Positions 9,495 through 17,511 of a stretch of DNA of 54,158 bases are shown here, one piece after another. The stretch spans positions 1 through 54,158 of the forward strand of contig JAHBZZ010000021.1 in the NCBI GenBank assembly GCA_019635215.1. The letters run 5' to 3'. Below the pieces are notes generated by a model. It saw nothing but the letters and a program-made list of their open reading frames with translations. It was not told where the DNA came from and did not search any database. Every line of letters begins with the position of its first letter. Position 1 is the first letter of the stretch. The stretch comes from Nitrosomonas sp. (GTDB lineage: Bacteria > Pseudomonadota > Gammaproteobacteria > Burkholderiales > Nitrosomonadaceae). Made by a program: the position numbers and the translations under genes.

Positions 9495-9524
9495 ATGTAG
9501 GGGGGAATTGATGAGCCCCAACAT
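9495..9524 (+). terminator. Weak hairpin after ppa
   Basis: ATGTAGGGG pairs with CCCCAACAT with one mismatch and a 12-nt loop, just 6 bp after the ppa stop. No T-tract follows, so intrinsic termination would be inefficient. Confidence 0.35.
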
Positions 9525-9562
9525 CAGTATGTTGTACATTAGCCTTGCTTGTCATTGGCTGG

Positions 9563-9568
9563 TATAAT
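9563..9568 (+). promoter_or_regulatory. Extended -10 promoter of typA
   Basis: The hexamer TATAAT is preceded by TGG, giving the TGnTATAAT extended -10 form that can act without a strong -35. It lies 51 bp upstream of the typA ATG and after the ppa hairpin, so typA probably has its own promoter. Confidence 0.55.
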
Positions 9569-9619
9569 AACGCCCCCGATGTGGTGTCAATAAAAGCTTA
9601 TTTTTGAGGAATTTACTTT

Positions 9620-11431
9620 ATGTCCCGTTCTATCCGTAATATCGCAATCATTGCGCATGTTGATCATGGTAAAACCACACTGGTTGACAAGCTTTTGCAT
9701 CAGGCGGGGACTTTTGCAGCGCATCAGCAGGTATCCGAGCGCGTGATGGATTCGAATGATATTGAGCGCGAGCGCGGCATTACGATTCTGGCTAAAAACT
9801 GTGCGATTGATTACGAAGGCGTGCATATCAATATTGTCGACACACCGGGACATGCGGATTTTGGCGGGGAGGTGGAGCGTGTGCTGTCGATGGTCGATGG
9901 CGTTCTGTTGCTGGTCGATGCGGTCGAAGGGCCGATGCCGCAGACGCGGTTTGTAACCCGGAAGGCGCTGGCGCTGGGATTGAATCCTATCGTGGTGGTG
10001 AATAAGATTGACCGTCCGGGCGCCCGTCCGGATTGGGTTGTCGACCAGACCTTCGATTTGTTTGACAAGCTTGGCGCGAACGACGCGCAGCTCGATTTTC
10101 CGGTCATCTATGCATCGGGTCTGAACGGTTATGCCACGCTGGATTATAATGCGCCAAGCCAGGATATGCGTCCCTTGTTTGAAACCATCATCGAACATGT
10201 GCCATCTCCTGAAGGAAACCCGGATGAACCGCTGCAGTTGCAGATCAGCTCACTGGATTATTCGAGTTTCGTCGGACGTATCGGTATCGGGCGCATACGG
10301 CGCGGGCGTTTGAAACCCGGTCAGGAAGTCATGGTGATGACGGGTGATAAAGTGGTCCGCAAAAAAGTCAATCAGGTACTCTGTTTCAGCGGACTGGAAC
10401 GTGCGCTTGTCGATGAGGCGATGGCCGGAGATATTGTCTCGATCAACGGCATTGATGAACTCAGTATCGGTACGACGATTGCCGATGCGGATCGTCCTGA
10501 AGCGTTGCCGATCAGCCTGGTGGATGAGCCGACGATATCCATGACATTTCAGGTCAATACTTCGCCTTTTGCCGGACAGGAAGGCAAATTTGTCACCAGC
10601 CGTCAATTGCGTGAGCGTCTGGAAAAAGAATTGCGTACCAATGTCGCTATGCGTATGGAAGAAACCGGCGATACCGACGCGTTCCTGATTTCCGGTCGTG
10701 GCGAATTGCATCTGACGATTTTACTGGAGAATATGCGCAGGGAAGGCTATGAACTGGCGGTATCGCGCCCAAGAGTCGTGGTGCGTGAAATTGACGGTGT
10801 GAAATGCGAGCCGTTTGAAATGCTGACGGTTGATGTGGAAGAAGCCAACCAGGGAGCGGTTATGGAAGCACTGGGCGAGCGGCGCGGTGAATTGCAGGAT
10901 ATGGCATCGGATGGCAAAGGGCGGGTGAGGTTGGATTACCGTATTCCTGCCCGCGGTCTGATCGGTTTTCAGTCGGAATTCATGACGATGACGCGGGGTA
11001 CCGGACTGATCAGTCATGTGTTCGACGAGTTCGCGCCGGTCCGTTCGGACATTCCACCGCGCCGGAACGGCGTGCTGATTTCGGGTGAAGCCGGTGAAGC
11101 CGTGGCCTATGCCCTGTGGAAATTGCAGGAACGTGGACGCATGTTCGTCAGTCCGGGCGACCGGCTGTATGAAGGCATGGTGATCGGCATTCATAGCCGT
11201 GACAATGATCTGGTCGTCAATCCGATCAAAGGCAAGCAGCTGACCAATTTCCGTGCTTCCGGCACCGATGAAGCCGTTGTTCTGACACCGCCGATACAGC
11301 TGACGCTGGAATCGGCGATTGAATTTATCGCCGATGACGAACTGGTCGAAATTACACCGAAAACCATTCGTATCCGCAAGAAGCTGCTGCTTGAGCATGA
11401 ACGCAAACGCGCATCGCGCGTAGCGGCTTGA
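9620..11431 (+). CDS. typA: Ribosome-associated translational GTPase TypA/BipA
   Basis: A 603-aa GTPase of the EF-G superfamily that acts on ribosomes, notably in 50S assembly and stress adaptation. G1 is [10 protein letters not shown]3 is [14 protein letters not shown] and G4 is NKIDRPGAR. The middle and C-terminal parts show the EF-G-like beta-barrel and domains III and V, followed by the TypA-specific tail with [12 protein letters not shown]. The length is typical. The start is preceded by a GAGGAATT-type ribosome site. Confidence 0.97.
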   Translation: MSRSIRNIAIIAHVDHGKTTLVDKLLHQAGTFAAHQQVSERVMDSNDIERERGITILAKNCAIDYEGVHINIVDTPGHADFGGEVERVLSMVDGVLLLVDAVEGPMPQTRFVTRKALALGLNPIVVVNKIDRPGARPDWVVDQTFDLFDKLGANDAQLDFPVIYASGLNGYATLDYNAPSQDMRPLFETIIEHVPSPEGNPDEPLQLQISSLDYSSFVGRIGIGRIRRGRLKPGQEVMVMTGDKVVRKKVNQVLCFSGLERALVDEAMAGDIVSINGIDELSIGTTIADADRPEALPISLVDEPTISMTFQVNTSPFAGQEGKFVTSRQLRERLEKELRTNVAMRMEETGDTDAFLISGRGELHLTILLENMRREGYELAVSRPRVVVREIDGVKCEPFEMLTVDVEEANQGAVMEALGERRGELQDMASDGKGRVRLDYRIPARGLIGFQSEFMTMTRGTGLISHVFDEFAPVRSDIPPRRNGVLISGEAGEAVAYALWKLQERGRMFVSPGDRLYEGMVIGIHSRDNDLVVNPIKGKQLTNFRASGTDEAVVLTPPIQLTLESAIEFIADDELVEITPKTIRIRKKLLLEHERKRASRVAA

Positions 11432-11460
11432 CAGGTTGTTAAGAGATACTCAAAGCTGTT

Positions 11461-11600
11461 TGGAGACCTTTATTTCAAGTCAGTCTTCTCAGCATGAAAT
11501 ATGGTCATGGCGATGTAAATGTAGGTTTCATCGATGCTTGTGAGACATTTGCAGCTTTTTCTGAGTCGGCGTAAATATTCAACCCGCTGGAGGCTGCTCG
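11461..11600 (-). pseudogene. IS5-family transposase remnant (C-terminal end)
   Basis: On the minus strand the frame reads YLRRLRKSCKCLTSIDET, then YIYIAMTIFHAEK and a stop at 11470-11472. This matches the RRL...FIYIAM end of IS5-type transposases. It abuts GGAGACCTTT, which resembles the GAGACCTTT terminal repeat of the MITE at 30267. No start or catalytic core remains. Confidence 0.55.
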
Positions 11601-11639
11601 GCCACTGATGATATAAACAGTAAATAATGATTCATGATA

Positions 11640-11800
11640 GATAGGATTTGAAACGCATATCGGCGGTCAGATGTTGTTGTTTGCGTAATGCTTTGGTCTG
11701 AGCTCATTTGTGATGGGGTTGAGGTTCGGAGAGTACGCAAGCAGATATTCAAGGTGTGTACCCTGCATTTTGTGGCATCGCGGATATCCTGTCGCTTATG
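11640..11800 (-). pseudogene. IS630-family transposase remnant
   Basis: Minus-strand reading gives CHKMQGTHLEYLLAYSPNLN followed by PI, which is the conserved (L)xPYSPxLNPIE region near the C-terminus of IS630 transposases. After a frameshift it continues as AQTKALRKQQHLTADMRF in the next frame, as expected for the family's tail. The upstream DDE core is absent. Together with the adjacent IS5 remnant, this shows that the typA to transglycosylase gap is a graveyard of insertions. Confidence 0.6.
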
Positions 11801-11890
11801 GAACGTGGCTTCTTCGATTTGCTTCAGGCGCGATTCCGTCTGTGAATTCCACGCACCGCTAAAACTGAAAGCTGTGATTCACCGTGATCC

Positions 11891-13033
11891 ATGGATAAAC
11901 ACATTAAAACAATACGTCCTGACCGCACGGATATTGACACAAACATTGTCATAAAACCGAAACCCAAGCGCAAACGGAATTCTGCAGTGCGTTCGGCAGA
12001 AGCCTTGCAATCCGGGCAGCGCGGGTCAAGAAAAAAGCTTAAGCAGAATCCGCAAAGCAGTTACAAAAAGAAGTTCATGCTGGCCGGTGTAGAGACACTT
12101 TGTCTGAGTGTTATCGCTGTTCTGGCGATCATGGCGCTGTTAGGTCATTCCGCAAACCGGTTTTCAGGCACGAGTTTTTTTGATCATTTGCTTCCGTTTG
12201 CAGTGGTTGTCTTGATACTGATGCTTATTTCAACCCTTTTCCTCATTGGTTGGTGGAAGCTCAGAAATCGTTTACAACTGTATTCCGAATATTCGATGCC
12301 TTTGTTGTCCGTATTGTTGGCCTTGGTGTTCACTGGGTTCGTCATTGATGACCGGTTTACACTGGCTTACGGAAGTTTCCGTACTCTGGTCGGCGGAAAA
12401 GAAGAGGCCGGCCGCATGACCATTGCGCATCAGGTCTATGCCGCTTATCGGAGACAAAACGGTGCTCAACTGCAAGTCATGGTGGATCGTGCGCAGGAAT
12501 ACCGCCCAGCCATTGAAGATGCGGCTCGTGCCTTTAATATTGATGTCCACTTGCTGCAGGGTATCGCGGCGACTGAGTCATCCTTTATTCCGAGAACCAG
12601 CAGTGACGGTGGACATGGACTGTTTCAGATTACCCGTGTTCCAACAGTTGCAGTCAATCAGGCGCACCAGCGGTTAGGCGCAGAAAAAATTTCACTGGAT
12701 AATCCCCGCCACAATGCATTTGTCGCAGCAGCTACGTTTAAGCATTATCTTGCTGAAATGAAGAATGATTTGTTTCTTGGGCTGCTGGCCTATAACATCG
12801 GACCGGCCAATGGCGGCTTACGGTTTATCATGCAGCAGTATGGCGCAACCGATTTCATCACGATTCAACCTTATCTGCAGACATTGCCGCGCGATTATCC
12901 GATACGGGTATTGTCTTATTCTCTGGCCTTTCGCATCTGGGAGAAAGAGGGTAAATTGCTTGCCTATGAGGAAGGCGGCAACGCCGTACATATACAGCGT
13001 ATCGGTATTCCCGGATTGCAGGCAAAACTGTGA
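11891..13033 (+). CDS. Membrane-anchored lytic transglycosylase (SLT domain)
   Basis: A 380-aa protein. The basic N-terminal cytoplasmic segment is followed by three transmembrane helices at about 58-80, 98-122 and 135-155. The C-terminal SLT/goose-lysozyme-like domain has the catalytic glutamate in GIAATESSF, followed by GGHGLFQIT and LLAYNIGPANGG. Such enzymes cleave peptidoglycan to 1,6-anhydro-muropeptides on the periplasmic side. It carries three membrane helices where most soluble SLTs have a signal peptide. No clear ribosome site is seen. The gene is separated from typA by transposase remnants. Confidence 0.85.
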   Translation: MDKHIKTIRPDRTDIDTNIVIKPKPKRKRNSAVRSAEALQSGQRGSRKKLKQNPQSSYKKKFMLAGVETLCLSVIAVLAIMALLGHSANRFSGTSFFDHLLPFAVVVLILMLISTLFLIGWWKLRNRLQLYSEYSMPLLSVLLALVFTGFVIDDRFTLAYGSFRTLVGGKEEAGRMTIAHQVYAAYRRQNGAQLQVMVDRAQEYRPAIEDAARAFNIDVHLLQGIAATESSFIPRTSSDGGHGLFQITRVPTVAVNQAHQRLGAEKISLDNPRHNAFVAAATFKHYLAEMKNDLFLGLLAYNIGPANGGLRFIMQQYGATDFITIQPYLQTLPRDYPIRVLSYSLAFRIWEKEGKLLAYEEGGNAVHIQRIGIPGLQAKL

Positions 13034-13076
13034 AATTTGTTTTAAAGCTGAACGTTAATTTATCTTTTTATGCATA

Positions 13077-14582
13077 ATGAATAAAAATTATCAAAATCTG
13101 ATTCATAGACTTGAAGAAATTTCCCGGTTAAAAGGTGTGATGAGCATCATTCAATGGGATCAGGAAGTGACAATGCCAACAGGCGCTGCAGAGGCGCGTG
13201 CCAATCAGATTTCAGCCCTTGCTGGTGTAATTCATGAGCGCATGACGGATAAGATATTGGGTGAGTACCTGGGTGAATTAAGTGTGCAGAAACATGATTT
13301 TTGTGCAGCTGAGCAATGCAATATCGAAGAAGCATGTAGAGAATTTGATTTGATGACCAAAGTTCCGAAGCAACTGGTCCAGGCAATTGCAGCATTAAGT
13401 TCACGTGGACATGCAATTTGGGTCCAGGCGCGCAAGGAAAACAGGTTTATTGATTTTGCACCCGTCATCCAGGAATTTCTCAAATTAAAACGGGAGTGGG
13501 CGGCATGCGCTTATCCTGACAGTTCAGTTTATGATGCCAATATTGCTCTGTTTGAGCGTGGAACAACGGCAGCAGAAATTTCCGTTATTTTTGATCAGTT
13601 GAAGGAAGCACTGATACCGTTTATTCAGGAATTAGAGCATCACACCTATCAACCCGATGTTTCCTTTTTACAGGGCTATTTCCCGGTTGAGAAACAGGCG
13701 GCGTTGGCGCGTAGAATCAGCGAGGATATCGGTTTTCAGTTCGATAAAGGGCGTATGGATGTTTCGGTTCATCCGTTTTGCGGCGGTAGTCATTCGACTG
13801 ATGTGCGAATAACAACACGGTATAACGAGAACGATTTTATCGAGTCCTTATATGCTGTTATCCACGAAACGGGGCATGCGCTTTATGAGCAGGGGCGCAT
13901 GCCGGATGCCAGTGATTTGCCGGTTTCTGAGTCGTTGACCATGGGCATTCACGAATCGCAGTCGTTATTCTGGGAGCGAATGATTGCGCGTAGCAGGGGA
14001 TTCTGCACGCATTACTTTGAAACGATATGTACAGCATTTCCCGGTAATCTGCAAAGAGCGACCGTTGATACCTTTTATCAGGCAATCAATGCATGCAGGC
14101 CCGGTTTTATACGCGTGGAAGCCGACGAATTGACATACCCGCTGCATGTTATCCTGCGTTTTGAGATCGAGAAGGATTTGTTTGAAGGCAACTTGTCTGT
14201 CGGTGATTTGCCGGAAGTCTGGAACGAGAAAATGAAAAAATATCTGGGCATAATACCGCCAACGGATACCGTTGGTGTTTTGCAGGATTCTCACTGGAGC
14301 AGCGGTGCTTTCGGATATTTTCCTTCTTATACCCTGGGTGCTATTTATGCCTGTCAGTTTTACAATGCCTTGCGGAAGGAATTGCCGGATACCGATAAAA
14401 ATATAGAAGCAGGATATTTTGTACCGATCAAAAACTGGTTAAACCAGAACATTCATCGCCAGGGAAGACTGTATACGCCGCAGGAACTTGTGTTGCGTAT
14501 AACCGGTGAGTCTTTAAATCCGCAGCATTTGATCCATTATCTCAAGTCCAAGTACAGCGCAATTTATAAGCTGAATACATAG
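13077..14582 (+). CDS. Thermostable carboxypeptidase 1-like M32 metallopeptidase
   Basis: A 501-aa cytoplasmic zinc carboxypeptidase of family M32 (Taq carboxypeptidase type). The zinc site HETGH appears within VIHETGHALYEQG, and HESQSLFWERM follows about 35 residues later, as in the family. The upstream HPFCGG...DVRITTRY block is also conserved. The length matches M32 enzymes. It lies 43 bp downstream of the transglycosylase gene and may share its transcript. Confidence 0.93.
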   Translation: MNKNYQNLIHRLEEISRLKGVMSIIQWDQEVTMPTGAAEARANQISALAGVIHERMTDKILGEYLGELSVQKHDFCAAEQCNIEEACREFDLMTKVPKQLVQAIAALSSRGHAIWVQARKENRFIDFAPVIQEFLKLKREWAACAYPDSSVYDANIALFERGTTAAEISVIFDQLKEALIPFIQELEHHTYQPDVSFLQGYFPVEKQAALARRISEDIGFQFDKGRMDVSVHPFCGGSHSTDVRITTRYNENDFIESLYAVIHETGHALYEQGRMPDASDLPVSESLTMGIHESQSLFWERMIARSRGFCTHYFETICTAFPGNLQRATVDTFYQAINACRPGFIRVEADELTYPLHVILRFEIEKDLFEGNLSVGDLPEVWNEKMKKYLGIIPPTDTVGVLQDSHWSSGAFGYFPSYTLGAIYACQFYNALRKELPDTDKNIEAGYFVPIKNWLNQNIHRQGRLYTPQELVLRITGESLNPQHLIHYLKSKYSAIYKLNT

Positions 14583-14696
14583 TGCAGCAAAAAACGGAGA
14601 AGCAATAAGTTTTTTTACCGCTTTTGCGCATAAATATCTTTTTTAGCGGTTGGCATTAAACATATGGCCGTCCCGACAGGCCGTTAAAATCCTTGC

Positions 14697-14731
14697 GATG
14701 AAATATGTGCGTTTACTGTAAATATTTCATC
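14697..14731. repeat. 10-bp inverted repeat
   Basis: GATGAAATAT and ATATTTCATC are perfect complements with a 15-nt spacer. This could be a hairpin ending the M32 transcript (no T-tract follows) or a regulator site. Confidence 0.5.
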
Positions 14732-14872
14732 TCATCATTGGAAGCAACTCGAGACTTTCAATCCCACTTGAACCGATAACAGACCGGAAATCATTGATAT
14801 CGACGGGTATGGTTTTTCCGTTCCGGAAAATGAACCGTTTGCACATTAAATGAGTACATTCAATGGCCTAAA

Positions 14873-14886
14873 TTGATATTTATCAA
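14873..14886. promoter_or_regulatory. FNR/CRP-family operator
   Basis: TTGATATTTATCAA matches the FNR consensus TTGAT-N4-ATCAA at every defined position. It lies 140 bp upstream of the SulP ATG. No promoter is clearly placed relative to it, so activation versus repression cannot be told. Confidence 0.55.
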
Positions 14887-14942
14887 TGTGAAAATCTTAA
14901 TAAAAACATGTTAATTCTTCACGAATTTTTCACATGCGCTGT

Positions 14943-14970
14943 GTTAAATTTTTGTTGCGCAAAAATTAAC
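14943..14970. promoter_or_regulatory. Near-perfect inverted repeat, possible operator
   Basis: GTTAAATTTTTG faces CAAAAATTAAC across a 5-nt spacer, with a single extra A in the left arm. It lies 56 bp before the SulP ATG. A LysR-type (CbbR-like) or other dimeric regulator could bind here. Confidence 0.4.
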
Positions 14971-15026
14971 AAACAAATGCATTTAGTCGTGTCAATTAGA
15001 ATTTTATATCTGGGAGAGTTTTTTAT

Positions 15027-16388
15027 ATGAGTTCAGAAGCTGTAAAAGAAAACAAGTCGTCGCCTAGTGGTGAGAATTTAGCGCCAGATGGGTCAGTCGT
15101 CTTGACGGCCGATAAGCATTTTGGCGCGGCGGCATTCCAAGCCAAGTATGCCATGCGTGACGCATTTGCGGGCACCATTACCGGTTGCATGGCGATACCG
15201 CTGTCCATCGGTATCGCCATGATGTCCGATTATCCGATCAAAGTCGGTCTGGCTACAGTGGTTTTTGCCAGCTTGGTTGGTTGGCTGTTTGCCTGGTTCA
15301 GGCCAGGCAACTACATCGGTAGCGCGGGTATCGCGGCGGGATTGGCACCGGCACTGGCGTTGGGTGTGGCTACATTTGGTATTGAGAACATGGCGTTCTG
15401 TATATTTCTGACGGCGAGCATGCAGGCGGTTTGCTGGTATTTCAATTGGCAGAAATACCTGCTGGTTGCGGTTCCGGTATACTTGGTGGAAGGTCTTTTG
15501 GCCGGTATCGGTTTGAAAATTTTCCTAAAATTCTTCGAGTTTACCTATGAGATTCCGGAAGAATCCATTACCGAGGAGTTCTGGAATGAAGTACGTATAC
15601 AGATGCTAATTATTTCAGCTGTCGGTTTTGCAATGTTTGTTTATCTGTTCTCCAAGTTTAAGGATATTCAACCGGCGATTCCTTATTTTGCTCTGATTCT
15701 GGGTGGCGTTGCTGTGGCGCAATTTGTCGCTGTGCCAATGATTTATGTGGAAGATGTTGATTTGGTATTGAGACTGCCTATTCCAACGGACGTCACATTT
15801 ACCATGGTTATTTTAATGGTGCTGTTCTGCGCGATGCTGGCCACCATTGACGTGATTGAGCAGGTAATGAGTAACGCCGCGATTGAGAAAATTGATCCTC
15901 TGAAACGTAAATGTAACAGCAACAATAGTTTGCTGGCAATCTGGGTTGCTAACATGGGATCGAGTTTCTTCGGCGGTATGACCAATCTGGACGGCTTGGC
16001 GAAAAGTACCACCAACAGATTAGCGGGTGCATATACCAAGTTTTCTCTTGTATTTATTGGTTCGGTAGTGTGTTTCTTTATGCTGAATACTGAGTATCTG
16101 GAGTATTTGCCTAAATTTGCTTTGGCGGCGATTATGATGTTCTCCGGTTATAAGATGATTGCCGGTCTGGTGCACGTAACGCATTATGGCCCTTACGCCA
16201 TGATGCTTGCATTATTGACAGGGTTGCTGGTGTTTCAACTGGGTATCTTCGAGGGGATGATGATTGCGCTAGTTGTGCATGCTGTGATTCATTATATGGT
16301 TTACACCAAACATGACAATATGCCTGGAAGGGATGTTATCAAACGCTACTTTGAGAATCTTAAGCGTGATAGCAGCAACTTGCAATAA
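15027..16388 (+). CDS. SulP/SLC26-type anion (probable bicarbonate) transporter lacking STAS
   Basis: A 453-aa inner-membrane protein with about 12-14 transmembrane segments of the SulP fold. The start is supported by GGGAGAG 8 bp upstream. The N-terminal half has the PLSIGIA motif and GSAGIAAGLAPALALG; the C-terminal half has FGGMTNLDGLAKSTTNRLAG. The protein ends about 30 residues after the last helix, so the usual C-terminal STAS domain is absent. SulP members transport sulfate, dicarboxylates or bicarbonate. Bicarbonate is inferred from the adjacent DAB operon and the autotrophic context. Confidence 0.82.
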   Translation: MSSEAVKENKSSPSGENLAPDGSVVLTADKHFGAAAFQAKYAMRDAFAGTITGCMAIPLSIGIAMMSDYPIKVGLATVVFASLVGWLFAWFRPGNYIGSAGIAAGLAPALALGVATFGIENMAFCIFLTASMQAVCWYFNWQKYLLVAVPVYLVEGLLAGIGLKIFLKFFEFTYEIPEESITEEFWNEVRIQMLIISAVGFAMFVYLFSKFKDIQPAIPYFALILGGVAVAQFVAVPMIYVEDVDLVLRLPIPTDVTFTMVILMVLFCAMLATIDVIEQVMSNAAIEKIDPLKRKCNSNNSLLAIWVANMGSSFFGGMTNLDGLAKSTTNRLAGAYTKFSLVFIGSVVCFFMLNTEYLEYLPKFALAAIMMFSGYKMIAGLVHVTHYGPYAMMLALLTGLLVFQLGIFEGMMIALVVHAVIHYMVYTKHDNMPGRDVIKRYFENLKRDSSNLQ

Positions 16389-16423
16389 CGGGTGATTTGT
16401 AATTAATATGGAGTCGAAAAATG

Positions 16424-16460
16424 GCGGGTTGAATCCAATCGATAGGGCCCGCTTTTTTTT
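16424..16460 (+). terminator. Intrinsic terminator after SulP gene
   Basis: GCGGG pairs with CCCGC across a 19-nt loop that can form its own small TTG/CAA hairpin. Eight T residues follow. It separates the SulP gene from the Usp gene. Confidence 0.7.
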
Positions 16461-16507
16461 ACCACGTTAATGATAACCTGGTAAACAAATCATATAAGGA
16501 TTTTAAA

Positions 16508-16915
16508 ATGTACAAAAAGATCATGGTGGCCATAGATGGTGGTGAAACAACGCAAAGAGCACTGGAGGAGGCGCAGAATATCGTTAATTCCTACAATGCG
16601 GAATTGTGTATCGTCCATTGTATAACAGGTGAGGAAGAAGCTGACAGAGCAGCCGGAAATGCAGTTCTGGAAAAGGCAAAGGAATCTATCGATGCATTGA
16701 GTATCGATACCTATTTGCTGGAAGCCAATATTGCCTATGGTACAAATGGTATATCGGAAGCGATCGGAAATGCAGTCAATGAATGGGGTGCTGATTTACT
16801 GGTGGTAGGTACCGCGAATCGCAGAGGTTTGCAGCGCTTTGTTATCGGATCTGTAGCCGAACAACTGGTGAGTCTTGTCGGTGCATCGGTTCTTTTGGTG
16901 CGTCCGCAAGATTGA
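16508..16915 (+). CDS. Universal stress protein (UspA family)
   Basis: A 135-aa single-domain cytoplasmic protein starting MYKKIMVAIDGG. The C-terminal nucleotide-loop region reads VVGTANRRGLQRFVIGSVAE: the terminal GS is kept, but the first GxxG of the ATP-binding Usp signature is GTAN, so ATP binding is uncertain. It follows the SulP gene after a terminator, 120 bp away. Small nucleotide-binding proteins regulate other bicarbonate transporters (SbtB with SbtA), so a regulatory role here is possible but unproven. Confidence 0.88.
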   Translation: MYKKIMVAIDGGETTQRALEEAQNIVNSYNAELCIVHCITGEEEADRAAGNAVLEKAKESIDALSIDTYLLEANIAYGTNGISEAIGNAVNEWGADLLVVGTANRRGLQRFVIGSVAEQLVSLVGASVLLVRPQD

Positions 16916-16957
16916 TGAGTCTGAATATTTGCCTGTTTTCATAGGGTAATAATTCAT

Positions 16958-17138
16958 CCCAGATTTCCCATTAGGCGATTTTCTAATGGAAATGATTAGA
17001 GAAAAGCTATTGAAATATATTCAGATTTTTCTAATTCAGAAGTGATTGCATTTGAAATTTTTTTCTGGGAATTTGGATTAGGAATCGCTTGCTCTATTAG
17101 CTTGTCATCATCTCCGAATTTCTAATGGAAAATCTGGG
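16958..17138. repeat. 181-bp element bounded by 17-bp inverted repeats
   Basis: The left end CCCAGATTTCCCATTAG (16958-16974) is the reverse complement of the right end CTAATGGAAAATCTGGG (17122-17138) except at one base. The interior is AT-rich, non-coding and includes a further CTAATGGAAATGATTAG motif. It resembles a MITE or a collapsed insertion sequence. No exact target duplication is seen. Confidence 0.5.
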
Positions 17139-17511
17139 TTAATCATAATCATCATACACAATTATTTACTTTGCAAAATTTTAATCTCTTTTTAACATTA
17201 ATTTGACATTGCTTTGATTACAATATTTTAGACTGAATGAAATTCTACTGATCCTAAACAGCGCGTGGCATAAATAATATCCGGCTCATTGTTCAGAAAG
17301 ACATATATAGTCCGAACACATTCCAGGTAATTGGTTGATATACAGCGTATTTAAAAGTTCGCTATCAATCATCGTTTTCGCCGATATTAGGATTTGTATA
17401 AAAAAACTGGGTTTTGAAAAGTAATAAATATAAAAAAACTTAGGCATTCTTAATCGGCATATTTCTTTATGCTGAGCGTTTGCTTTTGAGAGCATAAAGG
17501 TAATTAATATA
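17139..17511 (+). promoter_or_regulatory. Long leader of the DAB operon
   Basis: A non-coding AT-rich stretch. A perfect -35 TTGACA occurs at 17203-17208, but the best -10 matches (TATTTT/TTTTAG) are poor, so the promoter is uncertain. If it is used, the transcript has a leader of about 280 nt. TTGATA at about 17335 and TATCAA at about 17367 are inverted half-sites of unknown meaning. The ribosome site before the first gene is AAAGG. Confidence 0.3.

Larger units (their letters stand above)
14583..15026. other. Regulatory intergenic region upstream of the SulP gene
   Basis: A 444-bp AT-rich stretch with no gene. It contains a 10-bp inverted repeat at 14697-14731, an FNR-type box at 14873-14886 and a third inverted repeat at 14943-14970 close to the SulP start. 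This density of symmetric sites suggests that several regulators control the bicarbonate transporter. Confidence 0.5.

Noticed and set aside
11688-11954. 88-aa plus-strand frame before the transglycosylase gene
   Set aside because: It covers the IS630 remnant, which reads on the other strand, and runs into the real gene in another frame.
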